From Tropicibacter naphthalenivorans (lineage in GTDB: Bacteria > Pseudomonadota > Alphaproteobacteria > Rhodobacterales > Rhodobacteraceae), in the NCBI RefSeq assembly GCF_900176475.1, contig NZ_FWXX01000002.1:710987-774986 (forward strand): 64,000 nt of DNA, written 5' to 3'. The notes under the pieces are model-generated. The model did no database searches. It was not told the origin of the DNA and worked only from the letters and a program-made list of their open reading frames with translations. Shown here one piece after another: positions 8,146 through 16,165 of this stretch. Position 1 is the first letter of the stretch; each line of letters opens with the position of its first letter. Both the position numbers and the translations under genes were made by a program.

Positions 8146-8631
8146 ATGTGGCAGCAGATCGTCAACGAATTCACCGGCAACTTTTCCGTGGTGCCCGCGC
8201 CCGTGGCCTTTGCCCGGCTGCTGATCGCCATCGGCTTGGCCGCCGTGATCGGGCTGGAGCGCGAGATGCGCCGCGAACCGGCGGGGCTGCGCACCCATAT
8301 CCTTGTGTCCGTGGCGGCGTGTTTGTTCGTGATGATCGGGCAGGAGCTCAGCGCCATCGACTTTGGCGGCGCAGGCGAGCAGCGCCAAGACCCCCTGCGC
8401 ATGATCGAAGCGGTCACAGCGGGGGTCGCGTTTTTGTCGGCGGGGGGCATCTTTGCCAGCGGCGGGCACCATCGCGGGCTGACCACCGGCGCGTCGCTGT
8501 GGATGTGCGGGGCGATTGGTCTGGGCTGCGGGGCGGGCAACACGGTGCTGGCCGCCATGGCGACCGCAATCGTGCTGACCGTTTTGCTGTTGTTGCGTCA
8601 GATCGAGCGGCGCATGGGCACCCACGATTAA
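8146..8631 (+). CDS. MgtC/SapB family membrane protein
   Basis: A 161-residue protein with four or five membrane segments. The MgtC signature region is clear: AAVIGLEREMRREPAGLRTH near residues 32-50, then a segment with VAACLFVMIG, AVTAGVAFLSAGGI and LTTGASLWMCGAIGLGCG. It lacks the long soluble C-terminal domain of Salmonella MgtC and matches the short SapB-like form. MgtC-type proteins act in low-magnesium adaptation; the role here is undefined. AAGAGG precedes the ATG. Its stop codon shares the palindrome TTAA (8628-8631) with the stop of convergent ftsY. Confidence 0.9.
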   Translation: MWQQIVNEFTGNFSVVPAPVAFARLLIAIGLAAVIGLEREMRREPAGLRTHILVSVAACLFVMIGQELSAIDFGGAGEQRQDPLRMIEAVTAGVAFLSAGGIFASGGHHRGLTTGASLWMCGAIGLGCGAGNTVLAAMATAIVLTVLLLLRQIERRMGTHD

Positions 8632-9872
8632 GCCTCTAGCCCCGTCAGCGCGGCGGCGAATTCCTCGGGATCAAAGGGCGCGAGATCGTCGATCTGCTCG
8701 CCCACCCCGATCGCATGGATCGGCAGGCCGAACTTGTCCGCCAGCGCCACCAACACGCCGCCCTTGGCGGTGCCGTCCAGCTTGGTCATCACCAGCCCCG
8801 ACACATCCGCCAGCTTTTGAAAGGTCTCGGTCTGGCTGATGGCGTTTTGCCCGGTGGTCGCGTCCAGCACCAGCAGCGTGTTATGCGGCGCGTCGGGGTC
8901 TTTCTTGCGGATCACCCGCACGATCTTGGCCAGCTCCTCCATGAGATCCTGACGGTTTTGCAGCCGGCCCGCGGTGTCGATCATCAGCAGATCCGCCCCT
9001 TCGGCCTGCGCGCGGGTCATGGCGTCAAAGGCAAGGCTGGCAGGGTCGGACCCTTCGGGCGCGGTCAGGACCGGCACCCCGGCGCGGTCGCCCCAGACTT
9101 GCAGTTGTTCAACGGCGGCGGCGCGGAAGGTATCCCCGGCAGCGATCACAACATGCTTGCCCGCCGCCTTGAACTGGCTGGCGAGCTTGCCGATGGTCGT
9201 CGTCTTGCCAGAGCCGTTGACGCCCACGACCAGCACCACCTGCGGCGTCTTGGGGTACAGCGGCAAGGGGCGCGCCACGGGTTCCATGATGCGGGCGATT
9301 TCCTGCGCGAGCAGTTCCTTGATCTCTTGGACGGACACCTTCTTGCCATAGCGCCCCTCGGCGATGTTGGCGGTCACGCGCAGCGCGGTGTCGACCCCCA
9401 TGTCAGAGGCGATCAGCAGCTCTTCGAGCTGTTCGAGCATGTCGTCGTCCAGCTCGCGGCGCACCACGGGGGCGGCGCTGTTGCGGCCCAACAGACGGTT
9501 GAGGAAGCCTTTGGGCGCTTCGGGCGCAGGCGCAGGAATGTCCAGAGGTGTCAGATCGGGGGCCGGATCGCTGGGCTGCGGCGCCTCGACCGGCGTTTGC
9601 ACCGGGGTCGGATCGACGGGCTGCGGCATGTCCGGGGCGGTGTCGGGTAGATCCGCGGGCAGCTCTTGCGGCACGTCCGGCGCAGGCGTGTCCGCAGGCT
9701 TGGGCGCTTCGACAGGGGCCGCAGGGGCCGGGACGGGCTCTGGCTGAGGCGCTTCAACCGGCGGCTCAGGCGCTTCTTCGACGCCGCCATCCTGGACAAT
9801 CGCGTCCAACCCTTCATCCAGTTTCGACGACGATTTAAAGAGCTTGTTCTTGAGTTTGCCAAAAAGGGACAT
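8628..9872 (-). CDS. ftsY: Signal recognition particle receptor FtsY
   Basis: The SRP receptor GTPase docks ribosome-SRP complexes at the SecYEG translocon. The 414-residue protein has a short basic N-terminus ([16 protein letters not shown]), a long Pro/Ala/Glu-rich A-domain to about residue 130, an N domain helix bundle, and a complete G domain: [30 protein letters not shown] and [10 protein letters not shown]. The start is ATG 9872 because upstream in-frame codons do not resemble FtsY. The A-domain's proline-rich low complexity is common in this family. It overlaps mgtC by four bases. The region upstream of ftsY is a long intergenic stretch. Confidence 0.97.
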   Translation of the reverse strand: MSLFGKLKNKLFKSSSKLDEGLDAIVQDGGVEEAPEPPVEAPQPEPVPAPAAPVEAPKPADTPAPDVPQELPADLPDTAPDMPQPVDPTPVQTPVEAPQPSDPAPDLTPLDIPAPAPEAPKGFLNRLLGRNSAAPVVRRELDDDMLEQLEELLIASDMGVDTALRVTANIAEGRYGKKVSVQEIKELLAQEIARIMEPVARPLPLYPKTPQVVLVVGVNGSGKTTTIGKLASQFKAAGKHVVIAAGDTFRAAAVEQLQVWGDRAGVPVLTAPEGSDPASLAFDAMTRAQAEGADLLMIDTAGRLQNRQDLMEELAKIVRVIRKKDPDAPHNTLLVLDATTGQNAISQTETFQKLADVSGLVMTKLDGTAKGGVLVALADKFGLPIHAIGVGEQIDDLAPFDPEEFAAALTGLEA

Positions 9873-10205
9873 GAAAACGCCTGTGTTCCGGTGGTCCCCC
9901 TCACCTAATATGCCTGACGCTTTAATAAAAGTCTCAGTTGCCCCCCGTGGCCGCTGCACCCCGGTTCAAAGCGTGGTTTTGCGCCGTGGCGTGGGGTTTG
10001 GCCGGAGATTGCGGGGGATTTGCCCCGGATTGCCTGATGTGGCGCGCGTTAACGCTCCTGCCCTCGAATCAGGCCGACATCACAGGCGGCGCGGCTGCGA
10101 GGCCGAAAACCCACAAGTGGAGATAGCACAAAACCAACCTTTCCTGCCAGCTAAGGCAAATACAAGCTCTCTAGATTTCATAAAGGCCATCTTTTTCACG
10201 AAAAA
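9873..10205. other. Long intergenic region upstream of ftsY
   Basis: About 330 bases separate the ftsY start from the terminator of the minus-strand NuoE-NuoF gene. I see no convincing gene: one plus-strand frame of 62 codons (9938-10126) lacks a ribosome site and codon bias. The stretch from about 9900 to 9935 is locally AT-richer and may hold the ftsY promoter. No known RNA family was recognised. Confidence 0.4.
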
Positions 10206-10223
10206 GGCGCCCCGCAGGGCGCC
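10196..10223 (-). terminator. Rho-independent terminator after the NuoE-NuoF fusion gene
   Basis: GGCGCCC-CGCA-GGGCGCC (10206-10223); read on the minus strand it is followed by TTTTTCGTG. It lies 26 bases beyond the stop of the gene ending at 10250. Confidence 0.88.
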
Positions 10224-10249
10224 CTATCGTTTCGACCCCTCAAGGGCGG

Positions 10250-11935
10250 TTAAATCTCGTCGGGGAAGTGCCGCATCACCAGCCGGATCGGGTTCGGCGC
10301 CGCCTGCCCCAGACCGCAGATCGACGCGTCGCCCATGGCCTGACACAGCTCTTCGAGCAGGGGCTTGTCCCAGTGATCGGCGCTCATCAGCTTGACGGCT
10401 TTTTCACAACCCACGCGGCAGGGCGTGCACTGGCCACAGCTTTCATCCTCGAAGAAACGCAGCATGTTCAGCGCGGCATCCTTGGCGCTGTCCTTGTCGG
10501 ACAAAACCACCACGGCGGCAGAGCCGATAAAGGTGTCGTGGTCCTGCAAGACGTCGAAATCCAAGGGAATATCGGCCATGGACGCAGGCAGCAGCCCCGA
10601 GGACGGACCACCCGGCTGGTACGCTTTAAAGGTGTGCCCGTCGAGCATTCCGCCCGCCGCCGCGATCACATCGGTGATGGTCGAGCCCGCAGGCAGCAGG
10701 TGCACGCCAGGCTTGTTCACGCGCCCCGAGACCGAATAGTTGCGCAGCCCCTTGCGGCCGTTGTGTTCGGTATCGGCAAAGACCTGCGGGCCTTCGCGGC
10801 AAATCTTGCCCACCCAGTACAGCGTCTCGACGTTGTGCACGAGCGTCGGCTGGCCGAACAGACCCACCTGCGCCACAAAGGGCGGACGGTGACGCGGGAT
10901 GCCGCGCTTGCCTTCGATGCTTTCAATCATCGCGGATTCTTCGCCGCAGATGTAGGCCCCGGCGCCCCGGCGGACCTCGATATATCCCGGCTCGGCAAGG
11001 CCCGCGGCCTCGAGCGCGGCAATCTCGCGGCGCAGGATTTCCAGCACGGCAGGGTATTCGTCGCGCATGTAGATATAGCAACGCTCCGCCTCGATCGCCC
11101 AACCCGCGATCAGCATTCCTTCAAGAAAAACATGGGGTTCGCGTTCGAGGTGAAAGCGATCCTTGAAGGTGCCCGGCTCGCCCTCGTCACCGTTGACGGC
11201 CACGTAGCGGGGGCCGGGATTGGCGCGCACAAAGCCCCATTTTTTACCCGACGGAAAGCCCGCCCCGCCCAGACCGCGCAGACCGGCGTTCAGCACTTTG
11301 TCCTGCACTTCTTCCCAGTCGCCGTTCTCGCGCAGCGCCTTGAGTTCGGCATAGCCGCCGTCCGCCTCATAGGCCGCCAGCGTCTGGTAGTCGGGCAGAT
11401 GCGCGTGGAAGTCCTTGGCCGCAATCGCCGCCTCCACCTTTTCCGGGGTCGCGTGGTCGATGTGGTTGTGGCCGATTTCCAGCACCGGCGCGGTGTCGCA
11501 ACGGCCCATACAAGGCGCACGCAGCACGCGCACCTCGGCGGGGTCCATGCCGCTTTCCAGCGCCGCGCGCAGCTGTTCCGCCCCGGCCAGTTCACAGGAC
11601 AGGGAATCGCAGACCCGGATCGTCAGCGCAGGCGGCGGCGTCTCGCCCTCTTTGACCACGTCAAAATGCGCATAAAAGGTTGCGACCTCGTAAATCTCGG
11701 CCATGGACAGGCGCATCTCTTCGGCCAGCGCGCGCAGATGCGCGGCGGACAGATGGCCATAATGGTCCTGAATCAGGTGCAAATGCTCGATCAGCAGATC
11801 CCGCGCACGCGCGCGATCGCCCAGCAGGTCGCGCACCTCGGCCCAGGCCTGATCCTCGACCTGTCGACCCTTGGGGGTGTGCCGCCCCTTGCCCTTACCA
11901 GATTTCCAGACGCCTTTGCGTTCGTCGAGTGCCAT
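10250..11935 (-). CDS. Fused NuoE-NuoF-type flavoprotein (formate dehydrogenase FdsG-FdsB-like)
   Basis: A 561-residue diaphorase-type subunit that would pass electrons between NAD(H), FMN and iron-sulfur clusters. Residues about 30-155 are a NuoE/FdsG thioredoxin-like domain with [2Fe-2S] cysteines 109, 114, 142 and 146. From about residue 212 it is NuoF/FdsB: GLRGLGGAGFPSGKKW (FMN loop), NGDEGEPGTFKDR, GAYICGEESAMIES, and SCGQCTPCRVG plus ICGLG with cysteines 500, 503, 506 and 540 for [4Fe-4S]. In complex I and in R. capsulatus FDH these two parts are separate proteins. The start is ATG 11935. No catalytic alpha subunit, fdhD or nuo gene is adjacent, and a terminator closes the gene. Confidence 0.88.
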   Translation of the reverse strand: MALDERKGVWKSGKGKGRHTPKGRQVEDQAWAEVRDLLGDRARARDLLIEHLHLIQDHYGHLSAAHLRALAEEMRLSMAEIYEVATFYAHFDVVKEGETPPPALTIRVCDSLSCELAGAEQLRAALESGMDPAEVRVLRAPCMGRCDTAPVLEIGHNHIDHATPEKVEAAIAAKDFHAHLPDYQTLAAYEADGGYAELKALRENGDWEEVQDKVLNAGLRGLGGAGFPSGKKWGFVRANPGPRYVAVNGDEGEPGTFKDRFHLEREPHVFLEGMLIAGWAIEAERCYIYMRDEYPAVLEILRREIAALEAAGLAEPGYIEVRRGAGAYICGEESAMIESIEGKRGIPRHRPPFVAQVGLFGQPTLVHNVETLYWVGKICREGPQVFADTEHNGRKGLRNYSVSGRVNKPGVHLLPAGSTITDVIAAAGGMLDGHTFKAYQPGGPSSGLLPASMADIPLDFDVLQDHDTFIGSAAVVVLSDKDSAKDAALNMLRFFEDESCGQCTPCRVGCEKAVKLMSADHWDKPLLEELCQAMGDASICGLGQAAPNPIRLVMRHFPDEI

Positions 11936-12101
11936 GCGTGTCTCCTTGCGTTGCGGGCAATTTACCGTCCAAAACGCCGCAGGCGCAGACGGAAAACGAC
12001 GCAAAAGACGCAGGCAGCGCCCAGAAACGCACCCGATTTCGCCCGATGGGTGACGGAATGTTCCGATAGCGGTACACGGGGACGCATCAAGAGGGGCTGC
12101 A

Positions 12102-13115
12102 ATGGCACGGTTCGCACTCGTCACGCTGGGCATGGTGGCGCTGCTTTTCATGGGGCTGGCGTGGGGCGGGCCGTGGGCTTTGGCGGCGCTGCTGTATATC
12201 ACGGTGTTCACCTTTTTCATGGACAAGGTCACGGCGCTGGCTCAGGTGGACCATCCGGGGGCCGAGTTCCCGTCGGGCAACGGGTTGTCGGTGGTGCTGG
12301 CGCTGGTGCATTTCCCGCTGCTGTTCGGCGGGGTTTGGCGGCTGGGTGGCGACGCATTAACAACGCTAGATAAAGTATTGATGTTCCTTGCTTTATCTCT
12401 GTTCTTTGGGCAGGTGAGCAACTCCAACGCGCATGAGCTGATCCACCGCAGCGCGCGCGGGCTGCGGCGGCTTGGGGTGGCTGTGTATGCCTCGGTTCTG
12501 TTTGGGCATCACGCCTCGGCGCATGTGCGGGTGCATCACGTTCATGCCGCCACCGATGCGGACCCGAATTCGGCGCGGCTGGGCGAGAGCTTTTATGCGT
12601 TCGCGTGGCGCGCGTGGCGGGGGGCGTTGCGCGAAGGCTACCGCGCCGAATCGCGTCTGCGCGCCGGTCGCGGCGTGCATCCTTATGTCTGGTACGGGCT
12701 GGGCGCGCTGGCGTCGCTGGGGTTGGCCTATGCGCTTGGCCAAGGCAAAGCCGTGCTTTGGCTGCTTGGCCTGTCAGCCTACGCACAGGTACAGCTGTTT
12801 CTGTCGGATTACGTGCAGCATTACGGGCTGCGCCGCCTCCTCACGCCGCAGGGCAAGCCCGAGCCCGTCGGCCCGCAGCACAGTTGGAACGCGCCGCATG
12901 GGTTTTCCTCGGCCCTGATGCTGAACGCGCCGCGCCATTCGGATCACCACGCGCGCCCGGCCCGGCCTTATCCGGGGCTGGAAATTGACCGCCACGCCAT
13001 GCCGATCCTGCCGCAATCGCTGCCGGTGATGGCGGTGCTGGCGCTGGTCCCGCCGGTCTGGCGGCGGGTGATGGACAAACGCGCGGCTCGCTGGGCGGAG
13101 CCTCGCCCAAGTTAA
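12102..13115 (+). CDS. AlkB-like membrane di-iron oxygenase (alkane 1-monooxygenase family)
   Basis: A 337-residue integral membrane protein of the fatty-acid-desaturase/AlkB superfamily. Histidine boxes are HELIHR (111-116), GHHASAHVRVHHVH (135-148), DYVQHYG (236-242) and RHSDHH (278-283), enough to hold two irons. Hydrophobic segments lie at about 5-40, 62-80, 92-105, 122-136 and 197-230. In classic AlkB the second box is EHxxGHH; here it is HVRVHHVH, so the substrate may not be an alkane. The ATG at 12102 follows GAGGGGCTGCA. It is divergent from the NuoE-NuoF gene. Its stop overlaps a TTAA-N7-TTAA motif. Confidence 0.85.
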   Translation: MARFALVTLGMVALLFMGLAWGGPWALAALLYITVFTFFMDKVTALAQVDHPGAEFPSGNGLSVVLALVHFPLLFGGVWRLGGDALTTLDKVLMFLALSLFFGQVSNSNAHELIHRSARGLRRLGVAVYASVLFGHHASAHVRVHHVHAATDADPNSARLGESFYAFAWRAWRGALREGYRAESRLRAGRGVHPYVWYGLGALASLGLAYALGQGKAVLWLLGLSAYAQVQLFLSDYVQHYGLRRLLTPQGKPEPVGPQHSWNAPHGFSSALMLNAPRHSDHHARPARPYPGLEIDRHAMPILPQSLPVMAVLALVPPVWRRVMDKRAARWAEPRPS

Positions 13116-13126
13116 CCAAGCATTAA
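13112..13126 (+). promoter_or_regulatory. CtrA-like site TTAA-N7-TTAA
   Basis: TTAA (13112-13115), seven bases, TTAA (13123-13126). This matches the full CtrA binding pattern of alphaproteobacteria except that the trailing base is A rather than C. It overlaps the AlkB-like stop codon and lies about 45 bases upstream of the likely start of the next gene. Binding is not shown. Confidence 0.3.
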
Positions 13127-13170
13127 AACCTGACTATGCGGCGGAAATGGTTTCTGGCACCTTAAAGACC

Positions 13171-13596
13171 ATGACACACCGCATGACACACGCCCTGATC
13201 AAAACCCCGCTGCTGGGGCTGGCCTTTGCCGCGCTCAGCCTGCCCGCCCTTGCTGCCGAGGCGCTCTCGGCCAGCGAATTCGAAGCCTACACCTCTGGCA
13301 AGACGCTGTATTTCGGGCTTTCGGGCCAATCCTACGGCGTCGAAGAGTACCTGCCGAACCGCAAGGTGCGCTGGTCGTTCCTGGACGGCAAATGCAAGGA
13401 CGGCTTTTGGTACGAAGAGGCCGGCCAGATCTGTTTCGTCTACGAAGACACCCCCGACCCGCAGTGCTGGTCATTCTTTCAGGACGGCGACAAGCTGCGC
13501 GCAGTGTTCGAAAACGACCCCAGCGCAACCGTTCTGTACGAGGCTGGCCAGAACGATCAGCCGATGAGCTGCATGGGCCCCGACGTGGGCGTCTGA
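13171..13596 (+). CDS. Small secreted hypothetical protein
   Basis: A 141-residue protein with a good Sec signal peptide (basic start, hydrophobic LLGLAFAALSLPALA, cleavage near AAEA). The mature part begins LSASEFEAYTSGKTLYFG and contains four cysteines (in GKCKDG, GQICFVY, PQCWSFF and MSCMGP), probably forming two periplasmic disulfides. I recognise no domain with a known role. ATG at 13147 is another in-frame start but would bury the signal peptide; 13183 is also possible. The last 40 bases overlap the 3' end of the convergent LysR gene. Confidence 0.78.
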   Translation: MTHRMTHALIKTPLLGLAFAALSLPALAAEALSASEFEAYTSGKTLYFGLSGQSYGVEEYLPNRKVRWSFLDGKCKDGFWYEEAGQICFVYEDTPDPQCWSFFQDGDKLRAVFENDPSATVLYEAGQNDQPMSCMGPDVGV

Positions 13597-14456
13597 GCGC
13601 CCTTCGCCTGTTGCAGCTTGCCAAACCCTTGGCGCAGGTAATCGGCGATGGCGTGCACCGCCGGGTGACGCGCCGAGCCGAGATACAGGTTGATCTTTTG
13701 CATCCCAAGCTCGGGCAGCGCGGCGATGTCTACATGCACCAGATTGCCCGAGGCGTGCCCTTCGAGCGAGGCGGTCACCGCCAGATCGGCCGAGACGCTG
13801 GCGTCGATGGCTTGGTCGTTGTCGGAATGCACCGCCATTTCCCACGGCACATCGGCGCGGTCCAGCGCGCTGGTCGCCGGGTCGCGGAACGCGCAGAACG
13901 AGCAGAACGCCAACCGCAGCGGGCGCTGCTTAAAGGCGATGCCATCGGGCGCACTGACCCAGCGCAGGGGGACCTCGGCCAGTGTCTCGCCGCCATTGCC
14001 CACATCCGCTTCGGTGGTCAGGATCACATCGACCTCGCCGCGGGCAAATTGCGCCTTGAGCCGGTTGCTTGAACTGCTGATCAATTCGACCTGCACGCGC
14101 GGATGACTGCGGCCCATCCGCTTGAGCACTTCGGGAATCACCGGATAGACGATGTCGTGGGGCACCCCCAGCACGACCTGCCCTTCCCAGCTTTGATCGG
14201 TCAATTTGGTATAAATCTCGTCGTTCAGCTCGATCATGCGCTGCGCGTAGCCCAGCAGTTGCACCCCGGCAGGCGTCAGCACCACGCCCCGGCCAGAGCG
14301 CTCCAGGACCTTTTGCCCCAGCAATTCCTCGAGCCGTTTCAACTGCATAGAGACAGCCGATTGGGTGAGGTTCAAGAACCCGGCAGCGCGGGTAACCCCG
14401 CCGGATTCGGCCACGGCCACAAAGGATCTCAGGGCGGTCAGGTCGAGATTTCGCAT
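13557..14456 (-). CDS. LysR family transcriptional regulator
   Basis: A 299-residue regulator with an N-terminal winged helix-turn-helix (LDLTALRSFVAVAESGGV, then AAGFLNLTQSAVSMQLKRLE, residues about 4-45) and a C-terminal substrate-binding domain from about residue 90. It is divergent from a small DUF1127 gene, an arrangement in which the LysR protein usually controls itself and its neighbour. Two LysR-type sites are visible in the 125-base gap. The 3' end overlaps the secreted hypothetical gene on the other strand by 40 bases. Confidence 0.93.
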   Translation of the reverse strand: MRNLDLTALRSFVAVAESGGVTRAAGFLNLTQSAVSMQLKRLEELLGQKVLERSGRGVVLTPAGVQLLGYAQRMIELNDEIYTKLTDQSWEGQVVLGVPHDIVYPVIPEVLKRMGRSHPRVQVELISSSSNRLKAQFARGEVDVILTTEADVGNGGETLAEVPLRWVSAPDGIAFKQRPLRLAFCSFCAFRDPATSALDRADVPWEMAVHSDNDQAIDASVSADLAVTASLEGHASGNLVHVDIAALPELGMQKINLYLGSARHPAVHAIADYLRQGFGKLQQAKGAQTPTSGPMQLIG

Positions 14457-14489
14457 TCATCACCCCTTGTGATGTGTGGGTTCAAAAAC

Positions 14490-14540
14490 ATTCGTTTCAC
14501 TAATGGCAGTCGTCGCAGCATATTCATCAACATCGAATAT
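14490..14540. promoter_or_regulatory. Probable LysR-type operator pair
   Basis: Two T-N11-A boxes lie in the lysR/DUF1127 gap: ATT-N9-AAT at 14490-14504 and the longer ATATTC-N9-GAATAT at 14520-14540. Their centres are 33 bases apart, about three helix turns. This is the usual layout of recognition and activation sites for LysR-type regulators. The ligand and sense of regulation are unknown. Confidence 0.55.
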
Positions 14541-14581
14541 GGAAACACAAACAGTCATCACAAGTTTTGAAGGATACCATC

Positions 14582-14785
14582 ATGATCCGTGTTGCCCGCC
14601 GCCTGTCCGCCCCCTTTGCCCTGCCCCGCCTGAGCCTGCGCAAACTGTTTGCGCTGCACCAAAGCCGCCAGGCGCTGCGCGCCCTTGACGCCGACCAATT
14701 GCGCGACGTCGGCCTGACCAAGGCGCAGGCCCAAGCCGAAGCGAACCGCCCCGTTTGGGACGCGCCCGATTACTGGTCGCGCTGA
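14582..14785 (+). CDS. DUF1127 domain small protein
   Basis: A 67-residue basic protein. The C-terminal half carries the DUF1127 motif (RQALRALDADQLRDVGLTKA, about residues 29-48), followed by a conserved acidic/aromatic tail PVWDAPDYW. Small DUF1127 proteins in alphaproteobacteria include RNA-binding factors involved in phosphate and RNA turnover; whether this one acts that way is not known. ATG 14582 follows AAGGATACC. It is divergent from the LysR gene with operator-like boxes between, and no terminator is obvious after it. Confidence 0.85.
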   Translation: MIRVARRLSAPFALPRLSLRKLFALHQSRQALRALDADQLRDVGLTKAQAQAEANRPVWDAPDYWSR

Positions 14786-14829
14786 AACAGCACGTTTCGC
14801 CGGAATTTAAAGGTTTATTCCTGCCATAT

Positions 14830-14858
14830 CTTGAAAACGCGCCCCCGTCTGCCAATAT
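14830..14858 (+). promoter_or_regulatory. RpoH-type (heat-shock) promoter candidate for the Bax-inhibitor gene
   Basis: CTTGAAA (14830-14836), 15 bases, CCAATAT (14852-14858). This resembles sigma-32 promoters (CTTG ... CCCCATNT) and matches, spacing included, the element upstream of rpoH at 55338-55366. It would start transcription about 55 bases before the ATG at 14919. Confidence 0.5.
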
Positions 14859-14918
14859 CCGTACCTGAACACCTCGGACAGAGGTCCGGGGTTCAGAGGG
14901 ATTAAAACGGAGGCTGCT

Positions 14919-15704
14919 ATGGCAGAATTTGACACAATCCGGACGGCGGGCATCTCTGGCGCCCGCGCCGCCCAGATTGATGAGGGGCTGCGCGCCCATA
15001 TGAACAAGGTCTACGGGACGATGTCCGTGGGCATGTTCATCACCTTCCTCGCCGCTTGGGCGATTGCAGGTCTGGCGGTGACGTCCGATCCGACCGGCGC
15101 AACGGCGATGATCCGCGAAGGGCAGTACCTGACCGGTCTGGGTCAAGCGATCTACATGTCGCCGCTGAAATGGGTGATCATGTTCGCGCCGCTGGCCTTT
15201 GTCTTTTTCGGCTTTGGCGCCGCCATGAACCGCCTGAACGCCGCTGGCGTGCAGCTGACCTTTTACGTCTTTGCGGCGCTGATGGGTCTGTCGCTCAGCT
15301 CGATCTTCTTGGTCTACACCGGGTTCTCGATCATTCAGGTGTTCCTGATCACCGCGATTTCCTTCGCCGGTCTGTCCCTCTGGGGCTACACCACGAAAAA
15401 GGACATCTCGGGCTGGGGGGCGTTCCTGATCATGGGTGTGATCGGCCTGCTGGTGGCATCGGTGATCAACATCTTCCTTGGCTCGGGCGTCATGCAACTG
15501 GCGATCTCGGTGCTGGGTGTGCTGATCTTTGCCGGCCTCACCGCCTATGACACGCAGAACATCAAGAACACCTACGTGGCACACGCCGCGCATGGCGATC
15601 AGGAGTGGCTGGGCAAGGCCGCCATCATGGGCGCGCTGAACCTGTACCTAGACTTTATCAACATGTTCATGTTCCTGCTGCAACTGCTGGGCAACCGCGA
15701 ATAA
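14919..15704 (+). CDS. Bax inhibitor-1/YccA family membrane protein
   Basis: A 261-residue protein with seven predicted membrane segments beginning near residue 35 (VGMFITFLAAWAIAGLAV). The BI-1 family features are the early RAHMNKVYG segment, PLAFVFFGFGAAMNRLN, and the C-terminal LYLDFINMFMFLLQLLG with its conserved aspartate. YccA in E. coli is a substrate and modulator of the FtsH protease; BI-1 homologues can leak calcium or protons. The ATG has GGAGG at 14907. A heat-shock-like promoter lies upstream and a strong terminator follows, so it is a single-gene unit. Confidence 0.94.
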   Translation: MAEFDTIRTAGISGARAAQIDEGLRAHMNKVYGTMSVGMFITFLAAWAIAGLAVTSDPTGATAMIREGQYLTGLGQAIYMSPLKWVIMFAPLAFVFFGFGAAMNRLNAAGVQLTFYVFAALMGLSLSSIFLVYTGFSIIQVFLITAISFAGLSLWGYTTKKDISGWGAFLIMGVIGLLVASVINIFLGSGVMQLAISVLGVLIFAGLTAYDTQNIKNTYVAHAAHGDQEWLGKAAIMGALNLYLDFINMFMFLLQLLGNRE

Positions 15705-15728
15705 GCGGCTGACATTCGAACGCACTAA

Positions 15729-15759
15729 GGGGGCTGACCTGCGGGTCGGCCCCTTTTTC
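15729..15759 (+). terminator. Rho-independent terminator after the Bax-inhibitor gene
   Basis: GGGGCTGACC pairs with GGGTCGGCCCC around TGC, followed by TTTTTCTTT. Confidence 0.9.
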
Positions 15760-15831
15760 TTTGGGCCTAGTTTCTTTGGGCCGAGGCTTTTGTCAGCCCG
15801 AACCGCCTGAGCAAATAGAATCAGCGCATAG

Positions 15832-15868
15832 AAAAAGGGCCGCGCGATTGTCTCGCACGACCCTTTTT
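15832..15868 (-). terminator. Bidirectional terminator downstream of rpmG
   Basis: A long imperfect palindrome AAAAAGGGCCGCGCGA ... TCGCACGACCCTTTTT (15832-15868) with A- and T-tracts on both sides, so it can stop transcription in either direction. It begins 24 bases beyond the rpmG stop. Confidence 0.9.
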
Positions 15869-15892
15869 ACAATCCGTAAGGATCAGCCAAGA

Positions 15893-16060
15893 TTACTTGA
15901 TCTTGCCTTCCTTGTATTCGACATGCTTGCGCACGACCGGGTCGTACTTGCGCACGGTCATTTTCTCGGTCATGGTCCGTGCGTTTTTCTTGGTCACATA
16001 GAAGTGGCCCGTGCCTGCGGTCGAGTTCAGGCGGATCTTGATGGTGGTCGGCTTCGCCAT
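15893..16060 (-). CDS. rpmG: 50S ribosomal protein L33
   Basis: A 55-residue L33. The sequence [18 protein letters not shown] at the N-terminus and [18 protein letters not shown] in the middle is the alphaproteobacterial cysteine-free form of this zinc-ribbon-like protein. ATG 16060 is preceded by GCAGGAGACG, a strong ribosome site. It stands alone between a bidirectional terminator and the RNase P RNA gene, which is transcribed from the same strand upstream. Confidence 0.97.
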   Translation of the reverse strand: MAKPTTIKIRLNSTAGTGHFYVTKKNARTMTEKMTVRKYDPVVRKHVEYKEGKIK

Positions 16061-16165
16061 GGTTCGTCTCCTGCAACGAGGGCGAGCGCCCTTCGTGAAA
16101 TCTCTATGAAGCCCGCCTTTTACTGGTCCGCGCGCCCGAGTCAACAGGCTTTGAGCAGGTTTCTT

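Noticed and set aside
9938..10126. A 62-codon plus-strand frame in the long gap upstream of ftsY
   Set aside because: No ribosome site, no recognisable domain, and codon use unlike neighbouring genes; treated as non-coding.
10268..12373. A 701-codon open frame on the plus strand opposite the NuoE-NuoF gene
   Set aside because: Antisense shadow of a well-supported gene with all catalytic motifs; the frame also crosses the divergent promoter region and the AlkB-like start.
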